Positions 32,772 through 42,200 of a stretch of 50,944 nt of DNA are shown piece by piece (positions within the stretch are counted from its first letter, which is position 1; each line of letters begins with the position of its first letter). The translations under genes and the position numbers were made by a program. The notes beneath the pieces were generated by a model. That model did not search any database and had not been told where the DNA came from. It saw only the letters and a program-made list of their open reading frames with translations. The stretch covers positions 1-50,944 of the forward strand of contig MEPR01000040.1 of assembly GCA_001769835.1 (NCBI GenBank). Reading direction: 5' to 3'. This stretch comes from Bdellovibrionales bacterium GWB1_55_8 (GTDB lineage: Bacteria > Bdellovibrionota > UBA1018).

Positions 32772-34711
32772 GTGAGCCAGTCCGTCGGCAAGTGGACCCG
32801 GTATGTTTCTCCATGACCGTCTGATGTTCCCCAGTTCGCGGTCCACCAGACGCTCAAGCCGTCAAATCCGAGCGCCGCGCTTCCCTCATCACGATAGCTA
32901 TAGGCCTTTCCTGAGACATAGTTGTTAAAAGAGGGGGTGACTCGCCAAACGATCGGATTCTGAGTAGAGGGCTTGGTCTGGACCATGAAAATCTGGTTAT
33001 CCCCCCAATCGCTGTTTGTCGTGGATGCGGTGCTCATGAGGAACCACCCCCTTTGCAGAGAGTTGTAGAATTTGGCGAAGTGCATTCCCGCGTTCCAGCC
33101 CCAGTCCCCATTGTAAAGAATGTTGATCGAAGAGCCTGTAAGGATATCCCGCGCTTCGATCCAGTCCGTCTTGTTGTTTTGAGAAATGAACAGCTCTCTT
33201 CCTTCAGTGTCAAAGCTCCAGCCGGAATGCGTTTCGTCAGCGCTGATCTGGACCGGATCGCTGAAATCCAAATCCCAGGCATGGGGAGCATTCAAGGGCG
33301 TGGCGATATCTTCGGGACGGCGCCCCCAATCTGCCACGATCACCTGGGAATTGGGGTCGGCACCCCCGCTGAGCCGGACCCAGAACTTATCACTGGTGCT
33401 ATTCGCGGCATATTGTCCGTCTGCTGTGATATCGGCAGGAGCACCACTGCTCTCTTTCGTCTTCGTAAGCGGAATGCCGTTCGCTGTCACGAGGCCAAAG
33501 GCATTATTTCCCTGTGTCAGGGCCTTGTAGCCGCTGAATTCCCAGATGTTGCCGCCAAGATCCATCCAGGCACCGCTCAGGGTGCATGGGTGTGTGCTGG
33601 CAGCACCGTAATGAGTGATGATCTTGGTCCCGAGGGGGGAGATTTCAACCATGTTAGGCCGGGGTAAAGAACCGACATGACCCACATCCGTGGGATTCAG
33701 TTGCCCGATTATGGAGTTTGATTGCTTGTCATAGGCAATGATGGCGCGAACGGGATATTTACCGTTGGCGTAGGGGTCCCAGATCTGCCATGCCCAATAT
33801 CTGGAGTCGTTGGACGAATCTCCCTCGACGTCATTACAGATTTTCGCTGCACCAGGGAATTCCGCGGAAAAATCATGAATCAGTGTCGGGTTGCCATTCG
33901 AGCTCAATACATCCATCTGGTAGAAACCGGTACCTCTGACGAAGTAAACACGCGTAGGAAAGTCCCCTGTGTAATCCCAGCGGATCTCATTGACCTCCCC
34001 GATCGTATGGATCGGGTTGCTGTCATATGTCAGCGAAGCCACTTTCTGGCGATCAGAGGTCCGATACACATGTGCACTGGAGCTGTTGTCTCCGTGGACC
34101 AGATAGTACTGTCCCGTTGTATTGGCTGGCGTGAATCGGCTGTAAACGACCAGGGAATAGTTGGAAGCCGGCACCAATTCGGCGGCCCCTGACATTTTTT
34201 CGATCCATGCTCCTGTATTTGAGTCGCGTCGAATCTCACCTTTGATGGGTGATGAACCGTACTCAGACTGGATATAGCTTTTAGTCGTGAGATAGAAAGA
34301 GTCCAGCCAGACCTCCACTGGAGCACTCAGTGCCGTCGAGACATTTCCGGCGGCGTCTTTTGTCCATGCATGGAGAACCTTGGCCCCTTCGCTCGAAAAT
34401 GTAAACGTGGTCGGAGGAATTGTGCTCCATTCAGTCGCGTTCGGCGCGGGAGTGGCCGCTACTTCGCTGATGAGGTATCCGGATACAGCGACATTATCGG
34501 TAGCCGTTATGCTGATCCCTTCCACGAAGAATGAATGTGACGTGAGAGGAGCTGAAAATGCCAGGAGGACCGGGCTACTGGAATCCGCGAGCGACGTGTC
34601 CGGAGCCGCTGTTCCCATATCGCTGTTGACGCTGACTTTCCTGCACGCCGTGGATAATGAAAAGATCAGCACCGCAACTGAGATCAAATATGTATTTACG
34701 TTCGCGAGCAT
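32756..34711 (-). CDS. Large lipoprotein, Ig-like N-terminus and repeat-rich beta domain
   Basis: A 651-residue protein with a lipoprotein signal (ISVAVLIFSLSTAC, acylated cysteine at 23). Residues about 45-135 resemble an Ig-like module (SITATDNVAVSGYLIS, VLHAWTKDAAGNVS), as in cell-surface proteins. The remaining about 500 residues consist of short strands with many Trp, Asp and Gly and could form a beta-propeller; no catalytic motif stands out. AAGGAG precedes the ATG. It begins 18 bp after the stop of the 34730-36736 gene, so the two are probably one operon and may act together at the cell surface. I do not recognise the family. Confidence 0.7.
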   Translation of the reverse strand: MLANVNTYLISVAVLIFSLSTACRKVSVNSDMGTAAPDTSLADSSSPVLLAFSAPLTSHSFFVEGISITATDNVAVSGYLISEVAATPAPNATEWSTIPPTTFTFSSEGAKVLHAWTKDAAGNVSTALSAPVEVWLDSFYLTTKSYIQSEYGSSPIKGEIRRDSNTGAWIEKMSGAAELVPASNYSLVVYSRFTPANTTGQYYLVHGDNSSSAHVYRTSDRQKVASLTYDSNPIHTIGEVNEIRWDYTGDFPTRVYFVRGTGFYQMDVLSSNGNPTLIHDFSAEFPGAAKICNDVEGDSSNDSRYWAWQIWDPYANGKYPVRAIIAYDKQSNSIIGQLNPTDVGHVGSLPRPNMVEISPLGTKIITHYGAASTHPCTLSGAWMDLGGNIWEFSGYKALTQGNNAFGLVTANGIPLTKTKESSGAPADITADGQYAANSTSDKFWVRLSGGADPNSQVIVADWGRRPEDIATPLNAPHAWDLDFSDPVQISADETHSGWSFDTEGRELFISQNNKTDWIEARDILTGSSINILYNGDWGWNAGMHFAKFYNSLQRGWFLMSTASTTNSDWGDNQIFMVQTKPSTQNPIVWRVTPSFNNYVSGKAYSYRDEGSAALGFDGLSVWWTANWGTSDGHGETYRVHLPTDWLTHFDP

Positions 34712-34729
34712 TTGATTCTCCTTGCGGTT

Positions 34730-36736
34730 TTACTCCGGAGGAAGGCCGCTGAGTTCCCGGATTCGGGCTGCCCACTGAGCCTTGAGCGCCCGGTCCTTCA
34801 TGTCGGCCACCGGGATACGAAGCTCACGGTAGTTCACCGAAGAGTGCTTCAGGTTCATTTCGGGATGAACGAATATGTGTTCCATGGTTTCGTAAGGATC
34901 CCACTGAATGTGCTGCGGTTTCAGGTCGGCTATCATGACGACGATTTCATCCGAATCCAGCGGACTTTTGTATCCCCCTGGGCCGGCAGGCCGTTCTCCG
35001 TAAATGAACACGTCGTCCGGTTTCGTTGAAAACATCGAACCCAGTCCATCCGATCTTTTGTAGTGGTTTGCGACTTTCCCGCCCCTGGGAACGCGAATTC
35101 CTCGAAAAAATGCGCCGCTTTCACCGCCGAATGTGTCCTGGAACAACCGGACGATCGAGGGATCGGTCTTCGGCTCGAAACCTGCGGTAAACGCCGGCTC
35201 AGTGTCTACCACGGCTCGCATGGGGGGAACTTTCGTGGATGTGGGAAGCCGCCCTTTGATATTCTTCGCCAGAACGCCGGCGCCCTTTGCGATGATCGGT
35301 GCGGTGATCATCGCCCCGTTCACGAGCGCTATTTCGAGACACCCTTTGTATTTCTGAAGCTGTGGTCCCCCATAGGACTTTCCGGGACAGGATGGACCGG
35401 AGACGGCAGTCGCTGCGTCTACATGATTCAGGAGTTCGTCACATTTTTTGACGGCATCGGCTACGCCGACGGCAGTAGTGGCAACCGTCCCACCCATGAT
35501 CGCGGCGCCGAGTACCACTGAGCTCACAGCCCCGAGTGTCGCAGCTGTCAGGACTACGCCGGAAGCGAAGAGGCCCAGGGACTTATTGGATTCGCTTTTC
35601 AGGTTTCTGTGTTCAAGTTTGCAGCGCACTCGATCGAACTGAGAGTTGACGTCAAGGATCTGCTTCGCTGCGGTTCCCTTTCTTTTCCTCCAGTCGATTA
35701 TCGGAATCTCAGGACTGATGGCGAGCGCGCCCTGCAGCTCGGCGCAGTCGGTGCTCCATTTCTGGCCGCCGTCGAGGCAACGACTGGCAGCCGTGAGTTT
35801 ACGGTATCTGTCCGAAAGTGCGGCGCGGGTTGCGCTCAATTGTTTCCAGAGAGCATTCCTAGAACTGGAGGGGTCTTTGCGAATTTCCGCCTGGAATTCC
35901 TTGCCGCTGAGCCATGGATAAAGTCTCTTCAGGCCATCGATCGCCTGTTGAGTGCCGGTACGAATCCTCTGCGATGCCGGATCCTTTTTCCCGGCGAGTG
36001 AAATCAGTTGTGCTTCAAGCGGCCGAAGTTTCGTGGTGAGAACGCGGTCTGTATCGGCCACCAGCTCATCGAATCCACCTTTCGGGGAGCATTGCTGCAG
36101 CTTCTGGCACCAAAGCAGGGTTTTCGCGAGTCGCGGATCTCCACAACTGTCTTTCCCCGAAGGTTCAAATGGCTTTTTCCCCATCAGCGAATCGATGGCC
36201 GCGATGCTTTCAGTCGTGGAAAGTATGCCGTCCTGGAGGCGATTGATTGAATAGTAATATTCCGCGACCGCCTGCCGTCGTTCCGATAGGGTGAGTTCGC
36301 TCATCTGGCTCGAGGAGAGGCAGGAAGGTTCGGTCACCGTGCGGACACCGTTTTGGAACGAGAGTCCGCTTTCGAGCCTCAGGTAATCCTCGAGCTTTTC
36401 AGGGCTGGTGAGTACGTCCGGAGCGCGCTCTTGGCATGTTTGGTTTGCCGACGGGACGATCCAGCCGCTGCGACGGTCTTTCATCACGTTCTGGAGGATT
36501 GCCTGCGGGCAATCGTAACTCACCGACGAGATCTGTTTTCGTGCTTCGCATTCTCGGCAGCGACGACTGTGCAAAGAGGTCAAGGTGCCTTGGATATTTC
36601 TTATGTCATCATGCGCGCCGGGGTAGCTCCCAGGCCCCGCGTTGGCCATACCGGAAAACGTGAAAAGCCCCGCGAGACCGCACGCAAAGCGCAGATATTT
36701 GAAGACAGTCCCCCATGAACGCATGCCAATTTTCAT
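34730..36736 (-). CDS. Exported cysteine-rich protein with possible ADP-ribosyltransferase-like C-terminus
   Basis: A 668-residue protein with a signal peptide (YLRFACGLAGLFTFSGMANA-GP). Residues about 35-370 are largely helical with paired cysteines (CRECEARK, CPQAI, CGDPRLA, CSPKGG). A hydrophobic, glycine/alanine-rich segment (about 398-440, LGLFASGVVLTAATLGAVSS) could be membrane-active or an entry helix. The last about 150 residues contain FFRGIRVPRGGK and LGSMFSTKPDD and end EHIFVHPE, an order reminiscent of the Arg - Ser-Thr - Glu scheme of ADP-ribosyltransferase toxins. This assignment is weak. ATG 36724 is an alternative start; no Shine-Dalgarno is evident. It forms an operon with the lipoprotein 18 bp downstream. 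Confidence 0.62.
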   Translation of the reverse strand: MKIGMRSWGTVFKYLRFACGLAGLFTFSGMANAGPGSYPGAHDDIRNIQGTLTSLHSRRCRECEARKQISSVSYDCPQAILQNVMKDRRSGWIVPSANQTCQERAPDVLTSPEKLEDYLRLESGLSFQNGVRTVTEPSCLSSSQMSELTLSERRQAVAEYYYSINRLQDGILSTTESIAAIDSLMGKKPFEPSGKDSCGDPRLAKTLLWCQKLQQCSPKGGFDELVADTDRVLTTKLRPLEAQLISLAGKKDPASQRIRTGTQQAIDGLKRLYPWLSGKEFQAEIRKDPSSSRNALWKQLSATRAALSDRYRKLTAASRCLDGGQKWSTDCAELQGALAISPEIPIIDWRKRKGTAAKQILDVNSQFDRVRCKLEHRNLKSESNKSLGLFASGVVLTAATLGAVSSVVLGAAIMGGTVATTAVGVADAVKKCDELLNHVDAATAVSGPSCPGKSYGGPQLQKYKGCLEIALVNGAMITAPIIAKGAGVLAKNIKGRLPTSTKVPPMRAVVDTEPAFTAGFEPKTDPSIVRLFQDTFGGESGAFFRGIRVPRGGKVANHYKRSDGLGSMFSTKPDDVFIYGERPAGPGGYKSPLDSDEIVVMIADLKPQHIQWDPYETMEHIFVHPEMNLKHSSVNYRELRIPVADMKDRALKAQWAARIRELSGLPPE

Positions 36737-36891
36737 TGTAAGGGCAACGAGCGAACGGCGGAACCTGTGTCGATAAGGACCAGGGGGGACTTGGTGACAA
36801 TTAAAACGGTTTCAAATGGTGCGCGGGTCGCGATCGGATACCCGAGTTAAATTCATCGTACAATTACCTCGGATGGAATATAAGGGCAACG

Positions 36892-39096
36892 ATGCGTAAC
36901 ATTTGCGTAATTGGACTTGGGTTAGTGCTGGCCGGCTGTGGAAGATCGGTGGTCATCACGGGTTCTCCACGAGCCGACTCTATGCCGCCTACATCTTCAA
37001 ACCCGGTTCTTATGGCGGGTGAATTCCATACTTGTACGATCACGAACGGGGGTGTGCTGAAGTGTTGGGGATGGAATCGCGATGGTGAACTGGGTGATGG
37101 AACGACCACGGATCGCATCAGGCCCACCGCCATTAATGACGGAGTTTTGTACACGAAGATTTCCACGGGCACACTTCACTCCTGCGGAATCACTCGTTCG
37201 GGCGTGCTTCAATGCTGGGGATCCAATAATAATGGCGAGCTGGGTGATGGCACCACGAATTCCAAATTGACGCCGACCGTGATTGATCCGGGAGTCACGT
37301 ATTCCAACGTTGATGCGGGAGGGCGTCATACCTGTGGAATCACGAGCACAGGGGTGCTCAAATGCTGGGGTGCTAATTCAAATGGCGAGCTTGGGAGTGG
37401 CACTCTTGTCAAAGAACTTCTTCCAGCCGTAATTGATGCAGGGGTGGGTTACAGAGAGATCAACGCCGGTGCTCGTCACACGTGCGGAATCACCGTAGCA
37501 GGCGTTCTCAGATGCTGGGGTGACAATGCCAGGGGGCAATTGGGTGACGGAACCCTTGAGAGTCGCACGTCGCCGGTCACGATCGATAGCGGCATCGGAT
37601 ATCGAAGGATTACGGCTGGCAATTCTCACAGTTGCGGGATCACTTATGGCGGGACCTTGAAGTGCTGGGGGTTCAATCGCGTTGGGGAACTCGGGGACGG
37701 GACTATCACCGATCGGTCGAATCCCACGGTGGTTGATTCCGGCGTCACGTACCTGGAGATATCCGCGGGCGCCGGACACACGTGCGGTGTCGATGGTCAG
37801 CGAGCGCTGAAATGCTGGGGAGGTAACGCTCACGGCAGGCTGGGCGATCACACCACAATCAGTAGAGCTCGGCCCACGGTCATCGATTCGGGAACGTCCT
37901 ACGCACAGGTTGCGACGGGGGGGTCCCATACTTGTGGCATGACTGAATCTGGAATGACAAAGTGCTGGGGCTTCAACGGCATGGGTCAGCTTGGAAACAG
38001 CGTTCAGGCGCATAAGGCGGTTCCTACCGCGATTGAAGTCGAAACGCCTCATTTGCAAGTTGCAGCGGGGAGTGCCCATACGTGTGGCATATCAAGTTCA
38101 AATTCATTGCGATGCTGGGGGAATAATCAAGATGGTGAGATCGGCGACGAGACTATCACGAATCGGGCGAGCCCCAGGACCATCGATGCAGGTGTGAATT
38201 ACGCAAAGGTTGCGACCGGCGGTTATCATACTTGTGCAATCACGTCTTCGGGGGCGCTCAAATGCTGGGGCCGAAATGAAGATGGTCAGCTCGGTGATGG
38301 AACGACTCAAAATCGTTATGTACCGGTTTCGATTGATATGGGCGTGCAATACACGAAGGTTGCAGCCGGTTACTCGCATACGTGCGCAATAACCACCGCG
38401 GGCGCGCTGAAATGCTGGGGAAGCAATCAGGATGGCGAACTAGGTGACGGCACCTCGATCACCCGATTTGTTCCGACCGTGATCAACGCGGGCGTTCAAT
38501 ACAAGGAAATCTCCGTTGGCCGGTCGAGCAGTTGTGCAATCACGGTTGCCGGTGGGCTCAAATGCTGGGGCAATAATGAGTTCGGGCAAACCGGAATCGG
38601 GACATACGAGAAGAAGCTTACCCCATTCCCAACTGATGCAGGGGAGCTTTACTCCCAGGTCGTTGCAACCGGTCTGTACACCTGCGCTGTAACCGTGACC
38701 GGCACCCTGAAATGCTGGGGCTATAACCAGTACGGAGTGGTGGGAAGCGAAGAGAGATACCTGAATCGGCTGCTCCCGACGGTTGTCGATGCGGGGGTCA
38801 GTTACGCTAAAGTGAGTGGAAGTGGCTATATCGCCTGCGCCATTACCAGTTCCGGACTTTTGAAATGCTGGGGCGAGAACGCTACTGGTCGACTTGGAAC
38901 CGGTAGCACCACTCCGCAATACGCGCCTGTCGTGATCGACGGGGATACGACCTACGCGAATGTTACTGTCGGTACCATGCATGCTTGCGCCGTCGCCAGC
39001 ACCGGCACTCTGAAATGCTGGGGAGATAATGTCTTCGGTGAATTGGGTGATGGGACAGCTTACCTTTCATCTCCCCAGATCATACCCATGAATTAG
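36892..39096 (+). CDS. RCC1-repeat lipoprotein (14 repeats)
   Basis: A 734-residue protein with a lipoprotein signal (MRNICVIGLGLVLAGC, lipobox LAGC, acylated Cys16), a linker of about 30 residues, and then only RCC1-type repeats from residue 46 to the end. Each 50-residue unit has the form HTCGIT-x-G-x-LKCWG...GELGDGT...PTVID-x-GV-x-Y-x-x-V-x-AG. Almost every unit carries the same two cysteines, nine residues apart, suitable for one disulfide per blade. Fourteen units equal two seven-bladed propellers. It is exposed at the cell surface or in the periplasm, probably as a binding protein. AGGG lies 5 bases before the ATG. It is divergent from the secreted-protein operon at 36736. Confidence 0.88.
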   Translation: MRNICVIGLGLVLAGCGRSVVITGSPRADSMPPTSSNPVLMAGEFHTCTITNGGVLKCWGWNRDGELGDGTTTDRIRPTAINDGVLYTKISTGTLHSCGITRSGVLQCWGSNNNGELGDGTTNSKLTPTVIDPGVTYSNVDAGGRHTCGITSTGVLKCWGANSNGELGSGTLVKELLPAVIDAGVGYREINAGARHTCGITVAGVLRCWGDNARGQLGDGTLESRTSPVTIDSGIGYRRITAGNSHSCGITYGGTLKCWGFNRVGELGDGTITDRSNPTVVDSGVTYLEISAGAGHTCGVDGQRALKCWGGNAHGRLGDHTTISRARPTVIDSGTSYAQVATGGSHTCGMTESGMTKCWGFNGMGQLGNSVQAHKAVPTAIEVETPHLQVAAGSAHTCGISSSNSLRCWGNNQDGEIGDETITNRASPRTIDAGVNYAKVATGGYHTCAITSSGALKCWGRNEDGQLGDGTTQNRYVPVSIDMGVQYTKVAAGYSHTCAITTAGALKCWGSNQDGELGDGTSITRFVPTVINAGVQYKEISVGRSSSCAITVAGGLKCWGNNEFGQTGIGTYEKKLTPFPTDAGELYSQVVATGLYTCAVTVTGTLKCWGYNQYGVVGSEERYLNRLLPTVVDAGVSYAKVSGSGYIACAITSSGLLKCWGENATGRLGTGSTTPQYAPVVIDGDTTYANVTVGTMHACAVASTGTLKCWGDNVFGELGDGTAYLSSPQIIPMN
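37027..39096 (+). repeat. Tandem coding repeats of about 150 bp (14 units)
   Basis: DNA repeats encoding the RCC1 units. Eleven units are exactly 150 bp from 37027, the twelfth is 153 bp, the thirteenth 150 bp and the last is cut at 117 bp including the stop. The core TGCTGGGG encoding Cys-Trp-Gly recurs in nearly every unit; elsewhere units have diverged, so this is an old array. Confidence 0.9.
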
Positions 39097-39207
39097 GCCA
39101 CGTGAGCGGCATCATGAATTGAGCCTTGCCACTGCCTCATCGAGGCGAATCTTGTTGCTTGTCTGCCGAAGTCTGCGGAATATGGCCCGACAAAGGCGAG
39201 GAATGGT

Positions 39208-42200
39208 ATGAAGCAACTCGATAAAATATGGGCACTTTTGCGTTCCGTGTTCGGTGAGTTCCGCATGGACTGGAACCCTCCCGCATGGTGGATCAGCATG
39301 AGCTCACGGCTGAGTGAGTCTCGAGTCGGCGCGGCTATTCGCCGCGGTATGGACCGGGCGAAAGCTCATCCCAGGCGGGCCATGGGCTGGGGCGCCGGCG
39401 TGGCCGTTGCAATTGCAGCGATTGTCGTCGGTGTGCAGCAGTATCTGGAATACCTTGAGAGCCGGCCGAAGCCGGCTTACGTAACGGTCACAATCAGGCC
39501 GCCTCGGCCTACGGATCCCGAGAAGAAAATCGTCGACAAGCTTGCTATCGAATTCTCGACGTCAGCGGCAAGCCTGAGCGACCTTGATCGCGAAATCAAT
39601 CAGGGCGTGAGTATCAGTCCGAGTGTTCCCGGTATCTGGAAATGGGAGAGTGATCGCAGGCTCGTTTTCGTGCCCGGATCCGCCGTATCGAAAGACGAAG
39701 CCAGGAAGTTTAACTGGCCGGCTGGTCAAGAGTACCAAGTCAAATTCGATAACTACTTTTTCCCAGGTCATCTTGAGTTCGAGGAATGGGCGCACAGCTT
39801 CACGACATCACCGATCGAGCTCAGCTTTTCAAACGCGGAATTGTACATCGACCCGCAAAATCCGAAAAACAAAAGGGTCATCGCGACGATAAAGTCGAAC
39901 TATCCACTCGAACCCGAGGAGTTCAAGAAAAAGGTCGAGTTTGAGTTCCAGTCAGCCGATGAATCCGTACTGAAGAAACCAGCGCGACAAGTTCCCTTCA
40001 GCGTGGCCTTTAATCCGTATTTCACGGAAGCTTACCTTCAATCTGAACCGATCCAGCTTCCAAAGGAAAATCATGTGATGAAGGTGCAGGTCGGCCAAGG
40101 CGTCCGCGCGTCCGTTGGCGGGGAACCTTCGGATGATGCGCGCGAGTTCAGTGTCGACGTCGCGGGCCTTTATGAAGGTTTCAAGGTTGGCGACGTTCAG
40201 GTTATTTTCGCGCGAAACGAAAAATTCGAGCCTGAGCAGGTGCTGATCCTGGAGACCAGGATCGGAGTGAGGTCCGAGGATATCTCCCAGGCTCTAGAGG
40301 TTTTCCTACTTCCAGCTGATCACCAACCTGCAGGATCCAGAAAAATCATAAGCGATTACCGCTGGAGTTCCCCGGGCGAGTTCACTGATGCCATCAAAGG
40401 GGCATCGATTCCTGTCGAATTGAAAGTCATCCCTTCCGAGAACACCTACACCGACCGCCACAGCTTCAAGGTGAAGCTGCCCGTGAACCGGTTCCTTTTC
40501 GTCCGGCTGAAGAAGGGTGTGAAGGGCATCGGGGATTACGAGCTTGGAGCCAACCACGAGCAAATCGTGGCGGTGCCCGATTTTTCTCCCGAGCTGCAGT
40601 TCATGAGCGACGGATCGTTACTCAGTCTTTCAGGTGACAAGAAGCTTCCGCTGCTTGCGAGAAACATCGAGGAGGTGACATTCGAGATCGCCCGGATCAT
40701 TCCCGCCCAGGTGAATCATCTCATCTCAAGCATCGGCCAGTCAGGAAGCTTCAAACGACCGTATGTGTACGGTGACAACATGATCGCCGAAAAATTCAAG
40801 GTGGACCAGAAGCTTGCGTTCAAGTCACGATCGGAGACGATATATTTTTCGCTCGATCTGGAACCCTACATCAAGGAAAACCGTGGGTTTTTCCTGGTAA
40901 AGGTTTCGTCCAAGCCATCGAGCGATTCCAAGACCTATGTTCCTCAGAAGGACGACCAGCGACTCATCCTGGTCACGGATCTTGGCATCATGGCGAAGCA
41001 AAGTATTTCCGGAGCGACCGATATTTTCGTCCAGAATGTCCGTACTGGACATCCGGTTTCGGAGGCTCAGGTCGAAGTTCTCGGCATGAATGGAATTTCG
41101 GCGCTCTCGGTCAGTACCGATGCTCAGGGCCGAGCGCAGCTTCCGGACCTGAAGGATTTTGAAAACGAGAAGAAGCCGGTGGCGTTCCTCGTGAGGAGAG
41201 GCGCCGACTCTTCCTACATTCCCTATCAGAACAGTACGCAGCAGTTACAGTATTCTCGATTTGAGGTGGATGGCGTCCACGAGAGTTCTGAGTCCGACCA
41301 GTTGACGGCGATGCTGTTCTCGGATCGAGGAATCTACCGACCGGGGGATACGGTCAAGCTGGGAGTAATCCTGCGTTCCAAAAACTGGCGCCCGGGGCTT
41401 CCAGAGGTGCCCATGATCTGGACCGTAACGGATTCGAAAGGCGCATTGATCAAGAAAGAGAATTTCCGCGCAAGCTCTTTCGGATTGCTCGAACTCTCGT
41501 TCGCAACCCAGGATATCAGCCCGACCGGCAATTACGAGGCGCGGGTCTCGATCGTGAAGGAACGAGGCGAGCTCGAATACACCGAGCAGCTAGGCTCCCT
41601 TTCGATCCGAATTGAGGAGTTCGTGCCAGATCAGATGAGAATCAGCACAGTACTCGATCCCTTCCGCACGACAGGGTGGGTGCCACTCGGTAAGCTGAAG
41701 GCGAGTGTGTCATTGAAGAATTTGTTCGGAACTCCGGCGGAAAACAGAGTGATCCAATCGTCCATCGCCTTGGTCCCAACTCCACCGCATGTCCCCGGCT
41801 TCAAGGACTTCCTGTTTGCGAATCCGAACACAAAAGACGCCAGGATCACGACAGAGGCGCTGGATGAGAAGCGAAGCGACGATAAGGGTAACGCGTCCTA
41901 CGATATCGACCTCGCAAAGTACGAGGGCTATTTTCAGCTTCGGTTCCAGACGGAAGGCTTCCAGGCTGAAGGCGGAAGGAGTGTCAACGCAAACGCCAGC
42001 ATCGCAGTCAGCAGCCTTCCCTTCCTTGTCGGTTACAAGCCCGACGGCGATTTGCATTTCATCAATCGGAGCGCTGAACGTGCGGTGCAGCTGATCGCGG
42101 TTGATGCCGCTCATGAATCCATCGATGCGACCGGGCTCAAGCTGGTGCTCGTTGAGCAGAAGTATGTCTCTTCGCTTATCCGTCAGAACGATGGAACCTA

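Noticed and set aside
36738-36894. Twelve-base direct repeat TAAGGGCAACGA in the divergent intergenic region
   Set aside because: The second copy is explained as the ribosome-binding site and start of the RCC1 gene; two copies alone are not enough to propose an operator.
37378-38079. Long minus-strand open frames across the RCC1 repeats
   Set aside because: They arise from the 150-bp periodicity of the coding repeats and repeat the same meaningless pattern.
34730-39096. Contact-dependent or type VI toxin/immunity island
   Set aside because: No VgrG, PAAR, Rhs, TpsB or small immunity-like gene is present; the operon partner is a 651-residue lipoprotein, too large for a typical immunity protein.
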